From Hibiscus mutabilis (taxonomy: Eukaryota; Streptophyta; Magnoliopsida; Malvales; Malvaceae), in the NCBI GenBank assembly GCA_019671005.1, contig CM033715.1, positions 248,001-312,000 of the forward strand: DNA of 64,000 bases. The letters run 5' to 3'. Of this stretch, positions 1-12,761 are shown piece by piece. The notes beneath the pieces were generated by a model that was not told where the DNA came from, did no database searches, and worked only from the letters and a program-made list of their open reading frames with translations. The position numbers and the translations under genes are program-made. How positions within the stretch are numbered: position 1 is the first letter of the stretch; the number at the start of each line of letters is the position of its first letter.

Positions 1-3000
1 TTTTGAAAAATCTAAAGGTAATGGTCTCGTAACACTTAGATATTATTTATGGACCAACTAAGATATAATGTTTCTAGATCAATTAATATATATATATATA
101 TGGTGCTTTTGGACCAAGAATATCATCACCATTTTTTTCGAGGGCATAATGGATCTTTATGTACATTAAGAGACCTAGCAACCATAAGGGTGATCAACGA
201 GTATGCGTTATCCATGTAGAGTCTCTTTAAACATTTTTATGTGTATGTCGATTGATGCACAAGGATTCCATTGTTAAGGAGATCTCTTAACGAGTCTCAA
301 CGATATTCAAATCATCAACTTACACAACAACAACGACGATAAATCCAGAGCTAAACCTCTTAATAAAAATGCTCGGGGAAATTGAATCATTCTTATAGTC
401 TTTCGCTAATAAGCATTCATTGAGGCAATTATACAATATGCGCCCATTTTTTTTAATCTATAAATAGATAAATTCAATTTGATTGAATAGTTTTCTCGAG
501 AACTTGAATTAACTGCTTTTGCAGTCTAAATCCTTTCGGAAATTTCATGTAAATGTTATTATCAAGAGGCTCATACAAATATGATGTAACAACATCTATT
601 AGGCGGAAACAAGTCATTTTATTTATTGCCAAACTAATCAAAATCTAAAAGTAGTTGCATTCACCATCAAGGAATATGTTTCCTCATAATCGGTTTCATA
701 TCTTTGTGAGAATCCTTGTGCAACCAAACGAGCTTATATCTCATGATTTTCTCTTTTTATTTCTTTTTCTCACAAAAACCCATTTATATCTCACAAATAC
801 TTCTCTCTTGAAAGAGATTTTAGTTTCGCCTCAATTGCCTCTTTTTATTTTGACCAATAATTTCTTTGTTTGCATTGTCCAATTGAAAATGATTCATGAT
901 CCACATCAAAATATCTAGTGCTATATTGCATGCAAAGGTATTATCGACATCGATTTTATCTCGGTTCCACTTATTACCAGACATGACATAATTCATTGAG
1001 ATCTCGTATCAGGTACCTGAGTCATGTATAATGTATCTGTTGAAGACCTTTTAATCTCTTCTAGAGATTTTCATAATTTGTTGATTCCTCGATCGAACCA
1101 TCATAATATACAACTCCTTTTCTTTTTCGAGGATTTTTTAATCTTTGGAATCCACTTGTCTACCACGCTACATGCGTAAGTTAGACTCATTAGCAACTAG
1201 AGTTTGTCTTTCCATGACATCAAATTTAATCGGAGCATTCATAGCTGGTATATGTGACTTAATCGTTCTTTTAGAGTTAGCAAAATCATCTGGCAACTGA
1301 TTTGCTAAATGAATTATCCTTTGAACTTATAGTTTGCATTGTTGAGTACGTGGATCAAACTGAGATAATGATAATTCATTCCAACTTATTTCTTTTTTTC
1401 AGCTATTTATTTTCTCCCCCTAATGTTGGGAAAATTGACTCTTTAAAATGATAGTCAACAAATCGAGCTGTAAATAAATTCCCCATCAAAAGCTCGAGAT
1501 ATTTAATTATCAAGGGGAATTTGAATCCGACATATATTTCCAACCTCATTTGAGAACCCATCTTTATGCGTTGTGGTGGAGCAATTAGAACATATACCGC
1601 ACACCCAAAAATTATGGGGAGAACTTATGATAATTTGTTGGCTTAATGCGAATTAATAATACTACATGTAAAATGGTATGTCATCAGTATTATCAGGAAT
1701 GATTGTCTTTATAGGGTAATCTGGAAAATGTGCTCGCAATTTTATCAACAGAACAAGTAACCTCGCAAGCGTCAAGTTACAGGTTGATAATAATGATACA
1801 TATGACCATTTAGTCGATGCATCAATTAAAATCGTAAAATTTCTAGGTGGTCAATAAAAATGGTGTATGGGCCCACATATATCACCCTGTATTTGTTTCG
1901 GAAAATTAATAGATTCATAATCTATCTTAGCTGGTGATGGTTGAATAATCAATTTGCCTTGAGAGCAAGCATCCCATTAAAGACATTACTTTGAAGAATC
2001 TACCAGTTCTTCAATGAATAACCACATAAAGTATCAATAGCTTTTCGCATCATAATTGAATCGAGATGGCCTAACCGGTCATGCCAAATAATAAAGTTAT
2101 TAGTAAACTTCTGGTTTACAATAGCATGAGCTTCAATTTGTACCAATTCTTGTGTAGTACAATCCGGATGGTAGTGCATGTAATTTTTGTCAAGATTTTC
2201 TTATTTCCTTGGGTTATACTCGTAATATGGAGATATCCAGCATCCCCTTAACTATCAGTCTCAATATGATATTCATTTATGCTAATATCTTTAGAATTCA
2301 ATAAGTCTCTTTGCGACTTTGACGAGTATACCACATTGTAAATATGGAATTAAGTTCCATTTGGCAATAACATATTTGCTCTTTCGGAGCCTTCTATGAT
2401 ATTAGTACTTCCGGATATAGTACTCGCATTATTCCATTGCATTTTAAATGAGAAAATATGTATAATTATGCACATTTCAATATGTACTTTGTTTCATTCA
2501 CTTCAGGGAATGAAAAATATGTTCTTTATAGCATTCACTTCAGGGCATGAAAAATATTAAATATAACACATATCAAATCAATTAGCTATCAAAGATAATT
2601 TCACAAGAACTTATTACTCTTCCGGAGTATTGATATTTTAGTACTTTGAGACATAGTACTCACATTTTCCCCCTTGCAGTTAAATGGAAAAATACTTCTT
2701 ATGCTTAAGTATAGTATGAGTACTTGCACTGTCTGCTAAGCATAAATCGCCACAATTCATTGCATATTTTATTCCCGAAGTAATCATATTCTTCAAAGGA
2801 TAAATTAACATAAAGCGTAAATAAATAATATGTAAAATAAATTAACATAAAGTAAATTAACATAAATAAATAATAACTAAAATGAATTAACATAAAACAA
2901 AATAAATAAATGATCAATTATTCTCTTTAGAGGTTATAAGAGAAATAAAATAAATGGCGAATTATTCCTTTCAAAGGTTTTGAGGAAATTGACAATATCT

Positions 3001-4788
3001 AATTGAGTTGGACCAAAAACGCCATAATTATTTTTGCCATAAACAAAATTTGTTTATAGTTTATTTCCTTTATCATTCATGATTGTGGATAAAGGTCTAT
3101 AATACTTCGGCGTTCGGCAAATACAAAGCTAATGATTTAAGTTGGCACATCTATGACACATAGATTCCTTTTTCTTGGAATGATATTTTGCACTATTGTC
3201 ATCTTTATTATTCCACTTGTGGTGGGTATAATTATTCTCAAAATGACCATAATGTATATGTCCATAGCCTTGACCATGACCACAACTACTAATGTGGCAT
3301 TTATTTTTTTCCATTATGAAATCTCACATTCACTTCAGGGAATGGAGTGGAGCCAGTGGGCCTTTAAAATATTTTTCACGATATTGTGTATGAGGACAAC
3401 GTTATTTGCGTGAAAAGTGGACTATATTTTTTTAACATATCCCCATTAGTAATATTTTAACCACATAACTTCAATTGTGAAGTAATTCGAAACATAGTGA
3501 AGTTATACTCGCTAACTGATTTAAAATCTTTCAATCTCAGATGCAACCAACCATATTGAGCTTTAGGTAGAATAACAGTTTTCTGATGGTCATATCGCAC
3601 CTTTAGATTAGTTTAAGGAATAAGATGATCTTTCATCGTTAAATATTCAGATTTCAATCCCTCATGGAGGTGAGGGCGAAGAAGTATAATCGCTCTGGCC
3701 TTATTTTGAGCAGATTATTTCAAAGATTTAATCCTCGTACGCGGCATTGTTAAACCAGTTCACAAGGTCCTTTAGAAACATCCTTTGAGACCAATAGCCT
3801 CGCAGAACGAGATGTCCAACCAATATATTTAGATTAAATCAACAGAACATAGAACATAAATCACCATAATTTATAACAATCTTCTTGTAGATCATAAATC
3901 ACCATAATTTATTACACCTTAAAATCATAATTTAAAGAATAAAAATAAAAATAGAGTTTACCGATATTGATTATCCTCTCAAGGACAATGGAGACATAGA
4001 AAATGTCCAAATTAACTTCTCATAATCTCTTTATGTTCCGTCTCTTTCCAAGCCATTTAAAGATATCATGTAAACCTTAAAACACGGTTAAAACACAAAA
4101 TCTCATTAAATAAATATTAAGTAGCAAATAACTAACCACAAACTATCGATCATGTACTGTTAAGCAAACTAACACTAAAATGCATAAACACATGTGATTT
4201 GTGGTTCCTTAGCAACAAATCTCAATAATATAGTCGAATTAGTCAAATGGTTAAGGTATGTTTGTGATTCAAATCCCATTAACACTATTTTCCTTATATA
4301 TAAGAAAAATAATTAAAAACAAAAATTTACCACTTAATAGTACTCAATTGTGCAAGTGCTCATATAAAAAAAATCAATTATGCTCAAATAGGCATGATGG
4401 AATAGTACAAGGACAGAAATACCTTCCAACATCAAATTCTCGTTGCTTTGTCATCAAAATCTTCTATAGAAAGTAAGGTTACTTACAACCTTCAAGACCA
4501 TGTAAAAAGAATCACGTGCAAGGGCTCAAACAACTACCAAGAGCCAATGAACTGTGCAGTTGGGATTGGTATTTTGAATTTAGCTCGAACATTAAATGTT
4601 TCAATCTTGCGCCCAAAGTCGAAAAATTAAAAACCAAGTTAATATATAAAGAGAAAGGCAATCAATAACTTGGAAAAATTGAGGGAAAAAATTATCTTTG
4701 GTTCATCCTATGATCGAATTCTTTCTAGTAACTTCTTTGGATTCGAACGATGAATACCTCATTTGATTAGAGTCTCGTGCTGATAACG
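1..4788 (-). mobile_element. Decayed Ty1/copia retrotransposon, internal region (gag-pol, truncated by window edge)
   Basis: Read on the minus strand, this stretch gives copia-type pol segments interrupted by many stops and frameshifts. Around 2040-2120 there is a GAG-pre-integrase stretch (WHDRLGHLDSIMMRK). Around 1860-1885 comes the integrase-core start QGDICGPIH. Near 1480-1600 the post-integrase KMGSQMRLEIYVGF and NLFTARFVDYHF segments follow, and near 1200-1310 the linker QLPDDFANSKRTIKSHIPA. A gag zinc-knuckle remnant (CHRC...H) lies near 3129-3150. The order gag, integrase toward decreasing coordinates is that of Ty1/copia, in which integrase precedes reverse transcriptase. Reverse transcriptase should lie at about 1-1000 and beyond the left edge, but is too decayed for me to place. 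No intact reading frame remains, so the element is dead. Family assignment rests on remembered copia consensus motifs. Confidence 0.85.
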
Positions 4789-5097
4789 TGTTGTGAATAA
4801 AGTAAACGGAAAGAAAAAATAGATGAACAAGAACAAGATGAGAGAGAGAGGGAGACTTGTATAATATTCTCAAAGTAGGGTTTTGTACAATACTTTCTCT
4901 AAACTCTATATTTATAGGAATAAGATGAAAATCCTAATTTCAATGGGTATTAAGCCCCAATGATAAAGTACATTAAATTATCATTTAATATATGAATAAC
5001 TACCATAAATAAAGATATTCATAACATAATAAACAAAATTTTTATTGTATTTTTAATAACCTGGATAATTAGGGGCATTTAAGGAGCTAAAGCAACA
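4789..5097 (-). repeat. LTR of the copia element (5' LTR in element orientation)
   Basis: Immediately left of this block, at about 4774-4788, the minus strand reads CGTTATCAGCACGAG, a primer-binding-site region typical of plant copia elements. The block itself can be read as TGTTGC...ACAACA on the minus strand, which fits the TG..CA ends of LTRs. It carries a TATA-like CCTATAAATATAGAG near 4903-4917. The inner border is fairly secure. The outer border near 5097 is a guess from the terminal TG. The partner LTR would lie left of the window, so LTR-LTR identity and target-site duplication cannot be checked. Confidence 0.55.
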
Positions 5098-7150
5098 ATA
5101 CAATTGAATAAGGTCCACATATAGGGTAAGCAAGAAATAAATGATATAGTTATAGTAAAATATTACCTAATATAATTTTTTTAATCATTGATGTTCAAAT
5201 GATTGGCTATTAATCTTGATTGAGTTTTGCATAAGTTTATTATGAGAGCAATCTTCCTAGTTTAATTTTTTTATATTCACAATATTAAAAATTTAAACCT
5301 TTAATTTTACTTAAGAGACAACGTATTATCTCGTTAGACCAATTGATTGTTGATATTTTTTTTATAATTAATTATAATTTTGTAAAATATTTTGAAATAT
5401 ATAAATAATGCAGTCTTTTAACATAGGCCAAACGAAAAGAAAATTCAAACAAATTGCATTATGAGATAAGAAAAAGAAATCAATCCTGGGGCGTGATTAT
5501 GGTCACTTTTGGCGGTTTCTTGCACGAAGTCTTCAAAACATGATTTTTAAATGTTTGATATTTTATGTTCAGTGATATGAGTTTATTTTAACGTATGAAT
5601 TATTTTTAAGTTGAATGTTATTTAAAGTTATCTATAATTTAGATTAATATTTAATACACTGTTAGTGTAAAAAATTACACAAACATATTTATTTTCAATC
5701 TTATTATCTGATATCGACTCTATCCATGACTAAAATAGACAAAATATTAAAAAACAACAGAAAAAACAAATTAGCAAAAATTGTCAACTTCAATAACAAA
5801 AATAATCTAAATATCGAAATGACTCGTTCAAGGACAAAAATGTTGCATTAAAAAAATATCTTGGAGTGGTTGTCGCTTTCATGTGCTAATGGCGTCGTTA
5901 AGCAAACTTTTTGGCCAAAAAAACTTAAAGAAGTAAGACCAAACTTATCCGATGGTTTGGGCTGACATATTAGGCTTTGTTTAATTAATCTTATAACAGT
6001 TTATTTATAGAAATAAAATAAAATAAAAAGACTATTTGTGGGGACCTTTGATAGTAACAACTCCACATTATATTTGGACTTTTATCAAATTAATATTTAT
6101 AATAAAAAATGAATAAAGAGGAGTCGGGATGGATCGTATTCATGAAAATTTTAAATTTTTATATAATTTAAATGTATTTATACATAATTTTATTTTACGT
6201 TCTTCAAAAATTATAATTCCGTTCCTCTAGATTTTTAATTTAACTTATTAAATGTTCGTCCCATATACTTAAAATCACCTGTCGTCTCTTATTATGATAT
6301 TAATGACTCGGAGAGAGATGCTATGATAAAACATGATTTTGATTTGGGTCCTTTCATGAGAATGAATTAGTATTTCACAAGTAAAAATGTATGGTTATTA
6401 TGTGTTATTGTTTTTTTAATATAATCAAAGGACACATACAATTATATAATTTTGTTTGTAGTATTTTTTCACCGTCAATGCATTAAATTATTATATATAT
6501 ATATATAATATTTTTGGCTGTGTATAAAATGTCATTGGACATTTATAAAAAATCAATCAAATTTTTTTTGCACCCAATTGAATACTTGAACTAGTAAATA
6601 TCATTAATTGAGTCCTTTGACCGAAGATTTTTGTCATTCACCATTATTGTACTCGATTTAAAATAAATTCAATCAAATCCTTTTTCACACTCATTGAATA
6701 CTTGAACTTATAAATTTCATCAGTTAAGTCCTTTAATTAAAATTATTTGTCACTCACCATTCTTGTACTGATTTAGTTGTCAACCTTATTAACATGACCG
6801 AAAATTTTATTAACGTGATAATTGACATGTGAATGATGATGTAAGAAATAAATTCGTTTGATTTTATGATTCAAGCTCGATCTTTAGACAATTCTATATA
6901 CTATTATGGTCGTAAGGAATAAATACAAATTTTGACATATTGCATTTCAAAATTACCGGATTTATGTAACAAAGCTCTATCACTTTAAAATAAAGAAAAA
7001 AATGAAAATGCAAAATCCAAAAGAATAAATATGAAGAAATGCAAGGGTATTTCAGCAAACTTGGCCAAATTCCCGCCAAAAGCACACGCTTTATATGACG
7101 TATCATTTCGAAAACCCTTTCCACTGATATCCAGATTCAATTTTCGATTT
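5098..7150. other. Intergenic AT-rich stretch, no gene seen
   Basis: No supported gene is present. The only structure I see is a two-copy tandem repeat at 6553-6787 (listed separately). The last 150 bases are the presumed promoter and 5' UTR of MND1. Confidence 0.6.
6553..6787. repeat. Two-copy tandem repeat, period about 116 bp
   Basis: The segment starting TCAATCAAAT at 6553 recurs at about 6669. Both copies contain GAATACTTGAACT, then AGTCCTTT, then a TCACCATT.TTGTACT motif in the same order. The copies are clearly diverged, so the duplication is old. The 'guess-the-rest' wording AGTCCTTT resembles the ends of non-autonomous elements elsewhere in the window, so this may be a piece of one. 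Confidence 0.6.
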
Positions 7151-7200
7151 CAATTTTCAAGTTAGCACCGCCTTCGTTCAGAAAAACAAGGATCGCCGCC

Positions 7201-9096
7201 ATGGTAAAATCATTTTTTTCTTAGTTACATTCCTTTAATTTCATGTTTTCCTTATTTTCCCTCTATTTCTCTTCATTTTCTCAGCTGCCAAACAGTAAGT
7301 TATTGGATTTAGTTGAACCTAACGTTGTCTCATTTCAATTCGTTGATGGATTTGCAATTTCCTATGGAATTACCCAATATTTTTACTCTTCTTTTATTTG
7401 CAACTGTGATTCAGTCGAAGAAACGAGGTCTTTCATTGGAAGAAAAGAGGGAGAAAATGCTTCAGATATTTTATGAATCTCAAGACTTCTTCCTTGTAAG
7501 CATATCAAAATTTTCAATAGATTTCTATAGATCTGTCGATTTTCTGAGCATTATCATTGATTCCATACTTGTTTCCCCCTTCTAATGGGTTTAGCTTAAG
7601 GAGCTAGAAAAATCGGGTCCCAAGAAAGGGGTAATCGCCCAATCAGTTAAAGATGTTGTTCAAAGTTTGGTCGATGATGATCTTGTTTCGAAGGATAAGA
7701 TCGGAACATCTGTAAGTACAAATCTATTGCATTAGTAGTCCAAATGTAACATGTTAATATAATTAATTGCTCTTGTGATGAAATTCTTAGGTATACTTTT
7801 GGAGCCTTCCTAGCTGTGCTGGAAATCAGGTAATTGTATTTCTTTTTTTAGCATTACCTTTCTATCTTAACATAGTTATCGTATCAACCTTGATGTAAAA
7901 CTTTGTAACAGTTGAGGAACGTGCAACGGAAACTCGAATCGGATCTCCAAAGCAGTAAGAAGAGACAGGCGGAGCTTGTCGATCGGTGTAATGAATTAAA
8001 GAAGGGACGCGAAGAATCTGTATGTATCTTGAGTTTGTTTAGTGATTTGGGGTTTCTGTTTTCTTTTCAGTGATGGCTGTTGGTGTATAGTATCTTAACC
8101 ATTTATGCATTCCCAGGATGAAAGAGAGAAGGCCTTGGCTGAATTAAAGGCTATAGAATTGAAACACAAGGAGCTTAAGGTTGGATTAGTGATAACTTCG
8201 CATCTTTTGTTTCCTATTGAAGAAAATCCTATAATGGACGATTCGAGTTTATCCTATATGGTCTAAATTTTCAGGAGGAGATGGTACAATATGCAGATAA
8301 TGATCCAGCTGCATTTGAAGCAATGAGTACAGTGTTTTTTTGGACACCCTTTTTTTTTATGAGATTCGGTATTGTTCGAGGGTTGAATGTGGTTGGATAA
8401 ACTCCCATTTCACTGATCTTTGTATTGAATCTTTGTGCAGAGGAAGCAATTGAGGTTGCCCATGGAGCAGCTAACAGGTGGACAGGTACTTTGTTCTTAC
8501 CTCTTGATTCCCTCTTCCTTTTCCCCTGTAATTGTAATTCTGCTGTTATGCTCAATGGTGTTGGGTTATTTTCACTAATTTCGAGTGTTATTCGATGTTT
8601 TTGTTAACAATGGTGATCAAAATCTTTACAGACAACATTTTCACACTGCGGCAGTGGTGCTCAAACAACTTCCCTGAAGCCAAAGAGCAGCTCGAACACA
8701 TGTACAAGGAGGTATGTTTATAAATTGTCATATGACATGAAAATAACTCCACCATCCTCTCTTCCATGGTATCCCAATTCGATGCTATCTGGAACAATAT
8801 CTGTAGGGTGCTCGGAATTGTTTACAACTCAAAATTCATTAAGAAATGCTCAAATCCAAGACCTTGACAGTGAGATAGTTCTGGTTGAAATCTGCTTGTT
8901 ATGGGGAGTCTTATGACACAAACCTCTCTATGGCTCTCCACTTGCTAAACTTATTCCTGTATGCTTTTTGTGTACTAAGATATTTGCTCCTCGAATCTTA
9001 AAACAGATCGGAATCACCGATGATTTCGACTATGTGGAGTTGTCGCCTCCAGCCATTCCACTCCGGGCAGTCGGCGACGAAGAAGGCAATCCTTAG
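7201..9096 (+). CDS. MND1: MND1, meiotic nuclear division protein 1 homolog (10 coding exons)
   Basis: MND1 pairs with HOP2. The complex helps the DMC1/RAD51 recombinases in strand invasion and homologous pairing at meiosis, in the nucleus. Exons: 7201-7203, 7415-7495, 7595-7711, 7791-7829, 7912-8019, 8117-8179, 8275-8326, 8441-8485, 8632-8711, 9007-9096. All introns are GT..AG and all phases join, giving 225 residues; plant MND1 is about 230. The N-terminus SKKRGLSLEEKREKMLQIFY and the winged-helix part (DDDLVSKDKIG, YFWSLPSCAGNQ) match plant MND1 as I remember it. A long Lys/Glu-rich coiled coil follows (about residues 75-140), then the cap region with NRWTDNIFTLRQWCSNNFP. The start was chosen because MSKKRG needs the ATG at 7201 joined to TCG at 7415, so coding exon 1 is only the ATG. 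No defects were seen. Confidence 0.95.
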
Positions 9097-9995
9097 GTAA
9101 TATCATTTCCCATTTCAGTATACAGATTGTATGCAAATATCATTCTCAGTTGTTTAATTCTAGGACAAGCTGACCATAAGTTCATCTATCACTTCTATAG
9201 ATAACGAATTTAAATATCTGAATTATCTGTTTTACTTTTATAATTTGTTATTCATTTTTATTTTGAATTACCAAATTTAAATATCTAAATTCAAGATTTT
9301 GAAACAAATTAAAATTCTCCATTTTATTCAAAATTCAAAATTATATTTTAATCCTTCAATTAATACTTTCTATGTTAGAAGAAATCATGTAATTAGTGAT
9401 TGTGATTACCATTTTTAACAGTGTTGAGTATATAATTATTCCACTAACAATTAGTTAATCTAACGAGATTAGGCGTTAAATCACTTAAATAAGATCAAAA
9501 ATTTGAATCTTAGTGTTGTAAATGGAACAATTGGATTAGAGGGTCGTCCCTAATTTGAATTAATCAATGAATAAATTGAATACCATTGACTATATCTAAC
9601 ATTTGAATTTAGGGTTTGGCTCCCATCCAATACAACAATCTTCAACTAATATCCAACATTAACATGATTATTAATATTTAAGGGCCGAGATTAAATCTTC
9701 TAATACATTTGCTTGGTGAATAGAACAATTGAGTTGGAAGAGTTGTTATCATAACATGTCTTTACAATTCTTAATTTGAATTAATTAATGAATGGATCAA
9801 ATATCAATGATTATATTCGATATTTTAATTTAGGGTTTGGCTCCCATCCAATACCACAATCCTCCTCTAATATCCAACATTAAAATGTTGATTATTAATA
9901 TTTAAGGGTCAAGATTAAATCTTCTAATTACATTTACTTGGCATCAAATACAATAAACCAAAATACAACCAAGTGTTATATTCCATACTACAATT
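9097..9995. repeat. Intergenic; two-copy direct repeat, period about 221 bp (9522-9948)
   Basis: After the MND1 3' UTR the sequence is AT-rich without a gene. Two tandem units are visible: AGGGTTTGGCTCCCATCCAA occurs at about 9611 and again at about 9832. In both units it is followed by ATATCCAACATTAA, TTATTAATATTTAAGGG and GATTAAATCTTCTAAT in the same order. The divergence suggests an old duplication. No coding potential was seen. Confidence 0.7.
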
Positions 9996-10388
9996 TCACC
10001 AAGTTGTTAAAGTGCCATCAGCCTGCAAAGCAGCGAGTTCGTCTTCCTTGGCTGTGCGCTTTTGAGGAATAGGACGAGCTGGTTGCCTGCCGGCAGGCAC
10101 CTGCATGGGTGCTGCAGGAGCCGTTGTTGCTGGCTGGAGAAGCTGTTCTTCCAACTCAGCACCGGTTCTTCCATTTCTGCCTCCAATTCATCCTGCAGCA
10201 ACAGAAGTTTTTGACTCATTATTAGATAGCAGAAGGCAAATGAATACGGTAGAATGCAGCTAAAAGCAATAACCTCGTCGAAATTGGCTGCAGCTCCAAT
10301 CGGAGTTGACAGTGCTTCCAGAATCTGTTTCATATTTTCGGTTTGTTTGTTGATCTCGTCCATTGTTTTGTCAACATCATCTATGTTT
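9996..10388 (-). pseudogene. 3' fragment of a SNF7/VPS32 (CHMP4) ESCRT-III gene, frameshifted
   Basis: SNF7/VPS32 is the main filament-forming ESCRT-III subunit at endosomes. Two minus-strand exons are recognisable. Exon 10388-10274 encodes NIDDVDKTMDEINKQTENMK followed by QILEALSTPIGAAANFDE. Exon 10192 downward starts DELEAEMEE and, after a shift of frame, continues GAELEEQLLQPATTAP to a proline/arginine tail ending near 9996. The intron between them has GT..AG ends. Against the family pattern ELEELEGAELEEQ, about 4 bases are missing near 10165. Read without correction, the frame ends at 10007. The roughly 115 N-terminal residues (basic ESCRT-III core helices) are not found in the 2 kb upstream, although an intact 3' splice site precedes 10388. 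I call it a decaying fragment. A chimeric gene using these exons is possible but unlikely. Confidence 0.8.
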
Positions 10389-12479
10389 CTGTAAAGAAAC
10401 AGATTTGCATCATAATAGTGCCAATATCTATGGCCGATGCTTCATGAAGGTCCAAGAATAAATACTAACAACTAGGAGTGAGCAAAACTCAACTTGATTC
10501 GAAAAAATTAAAATTTTGACATTATGATGTATGGTGAAGCATAGGGTCAAAAACAATTACGCTAATTATAAAGATATAGAGGCTTTCTCGGCAACTTCCC
10601 CATAAGGGGAAACCCGAAAATTCTCGGATCAATAAGAAGTTATCTTCGATTCTATACACAAACAACCATCAGTCATGAAAACTATCATATTTACTATGTC
10701 AGAAGTCGGCAAGTTCCAAAACATGATTAAACAATTTAAGAAATGAAAAGTGAAAAAAAGGTCATCACGTATTCACATTATTCATTTGCTTGACTAATTT
10801 AAATCAAATAATGTTAAATTGAATTCTAATTAAATTTAGCAATATCATTTTCTGAATTTAGAGAAAAATAACTGAACATTTAAAAAAATGCAAATAAATT
10901 CGAAATTAAAAGTAAAAATATGAAAAAAAAAGACCTGAGATAAAACACCCCTACAAAGGTGAGCAAACACAACACAACATGTAGTCTAAAGTCGAGTCAG
11001 GATTCAAGGATAATAAGTTCCTCCGTCTGAAACCCGAAAAATATATCGTCAAAAGCACAAAGTAAGTGCAAGTTAAAGCATCGAAGAGAAAGCTCCTCGA
11101 ATATCATTCTTAAGGATAAATCAATCCCAGCTTTCTCCAGAATCCGTTAGAACGCCAAACCGAGGAACAATGTTGAACAGGATATGATTAGTAGGCAAAC
11201 GGTGTTGTCCCTGTTTTTCACCTGATTTTACGCCCTTCTCAACTTATCTAAAAACGACCGATTATAGAAATTTTACGTTCAAAAATCTATGCCGAACGGA
11301 TCCTTAATTTTAGATGGAACTGAGAGATTCTATAATGCTTTAAGATTAAAAAATGATGGGCATTGTTAGCAGCAAAGGAGGAACATACTTAGTACTAGTG
11401 AGGGCAGGGCCCTCGTAAAGTTATTAAAAAACTAATATTTGAAGTTGAAATAATGATAAAATTATTTTTTAATCCCTCTAAAAATGTATGATTCATTGTT
11501 GGCCCCCTAAAATTTTCTAAATTTTAGATAACCCTTTTAATTTTTTATTGAACAATTTCTGCCTAGGAGGACGGGAAGAAGAATTTTACTCTTATTGAAT
11601 CTTGAATTCAAGGCCTAAAGAAAGGAAATGGTGTCATCTGATAGCTATAACCACCTACTCTAGAGATTGTTGCCTCTTAATTTTCTTTTGAATAGTTTTA
11701 AGGTAATGGAAAACAATAAAGAGTTGATTTACAATAAGAGGTCATAACATTTATTTAGCGATGAAAAAACACTATATCTTGATTTCGGATTTCAGACAAA
11801 GCACTAATTGAACTTAAATCGATAAATTAGAATATATCTTAGCAAGTAATAAAAATTCAGACAAATTCGAATAGTGAAATTTAAATCTAAAATCTCAAAA
11901 TTTATCTTTCCTTTATCATTAAGTCGAGTTCTCATCGGAATTCGAAAATCTTTCTTAAAACATATTTATAAACCAATTGGAAAGTTTCAGTTATAGTACA
12001 TTGCTCTTTGCCATGTTCTATAAGGTAAGCATAGTTGTCAAAAAGGAATAAAAAATAGACATTAATTGATACACCCCATAATTCACTCCCAAATGGACCC
12101 AACTTTAGTAAATTAAGCAAATGCATAACATTTCCCTAAAAACAAACTATTTGTAGATCTAGCGACCAAGATAAAACGTTAGATCCTTTAAACAAGACCA
12201 GAGATTAGAGCTCTGACGTTATGAATGGAGTAAATTATATTGGAAAGATTGTTCTTATAATAAGTCTATGTAATACTCAACTCGAATTAATCATACAATC
12301 AATCAGATAGTTATAAAAAAAAACATATGGTAACGTCCAATATGTAGCCTATAAACGTGTGATAGATTTGCAACCTCACAAAACATGTTATTTAGCCTAT
12401 AGAGGTCCTCTTTGTGTCCGAAAAACACCCTTTAAACCCCTTGAGCTTATATTGTAGAGCATCATTTTCCCATTCTCCA
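10389..12479. other. Intergenic stretch with one truncated hAT-like MITE piece
   Basis: I find no SNF7 N-terminal exons here. About 10472-10530 (TAGGAGTGAGCAAAACTCAA then TCGAAAAAATT) resembles the left end of the MITE at 45274-45563, so it is probably a truncated relative. The segment 10960-11240 is less AT-rich and could be old UTR or intron of the SNF7 gene, but shows no coding pattern. The segment 11390-11600 has 'GGCCCCCTAAAATTTT' wording typical of plant transposon debris. Confidence 0.5.
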
Positions 12480-12761
12480 ATGTCTTCACCTATGGCAAAG
12501 CGGAAGAGAAGTGATCGTAAAGGTTTCTGGAAGGCGATGAAACATGTTTTCGTGTGTTTTAATCCGGTAAGATTGTCGAGCTCGAGAAGAAAGGAGAATG
12601 CTATTGCCGCAACGACTTCTATGAACTCGAATTTTGGTTCGCCTTCGCCGGATCATGCGTACAGTGTAATGAACACCGAAGAGCGTGACGAGAATTTGAA
12701 GGAAGTTATTACGTATTGCAACGAATCGAGAAAATGGAAACCGATGAGATCCGCTTCGTAA
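12480..12761 (+). CDS. Small basic protein, unknown function (copy A of a tandem pair)
   Basis: This is a 93-residue single-exon reading frame. The N-terminal half is very basic (AKRKRSDRKG) and is followed by the hydrophobic patch FWKAMKHVFVCFNPV and SSSRR. The C-terminal half is polar and ends KWKPMRSAS. A second copy 1.1 kb downstream keeps the FWKxMxHVFxCFxPVxxSSSRR core and the bases just before the start (ATTGTAGxGCATCAT, then CTCCAATGTCT). This conservation supports the ATG at 12480 over the in-frame ATG at 12414. I do not recognise the family. No signal peptide is evident, and the aromatic patch is too short for a normal membrane helix. The conserved core argues that it is a real gene. 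Confidence 0.6.
   Translation: MSSPMAKRKRSDRKGFWKAMKHVFVCFNPVRLSSSRRKENAIAATTSMNSNFGSPSPDHAYSVMNTEERDENLKEVITYCNESRKWKPMRSAS

Noticed and set aside
4230..4275. tRNA gene
   Set aside because: A/B-box-like words only; no cloverleaf or acceptor stem.
10007..10363. Complete 118-aa protein starting at an internal Met
   Set aside because: The frame runs through an intron and a frameshift; it is a read-through of the SNF7 fragment.
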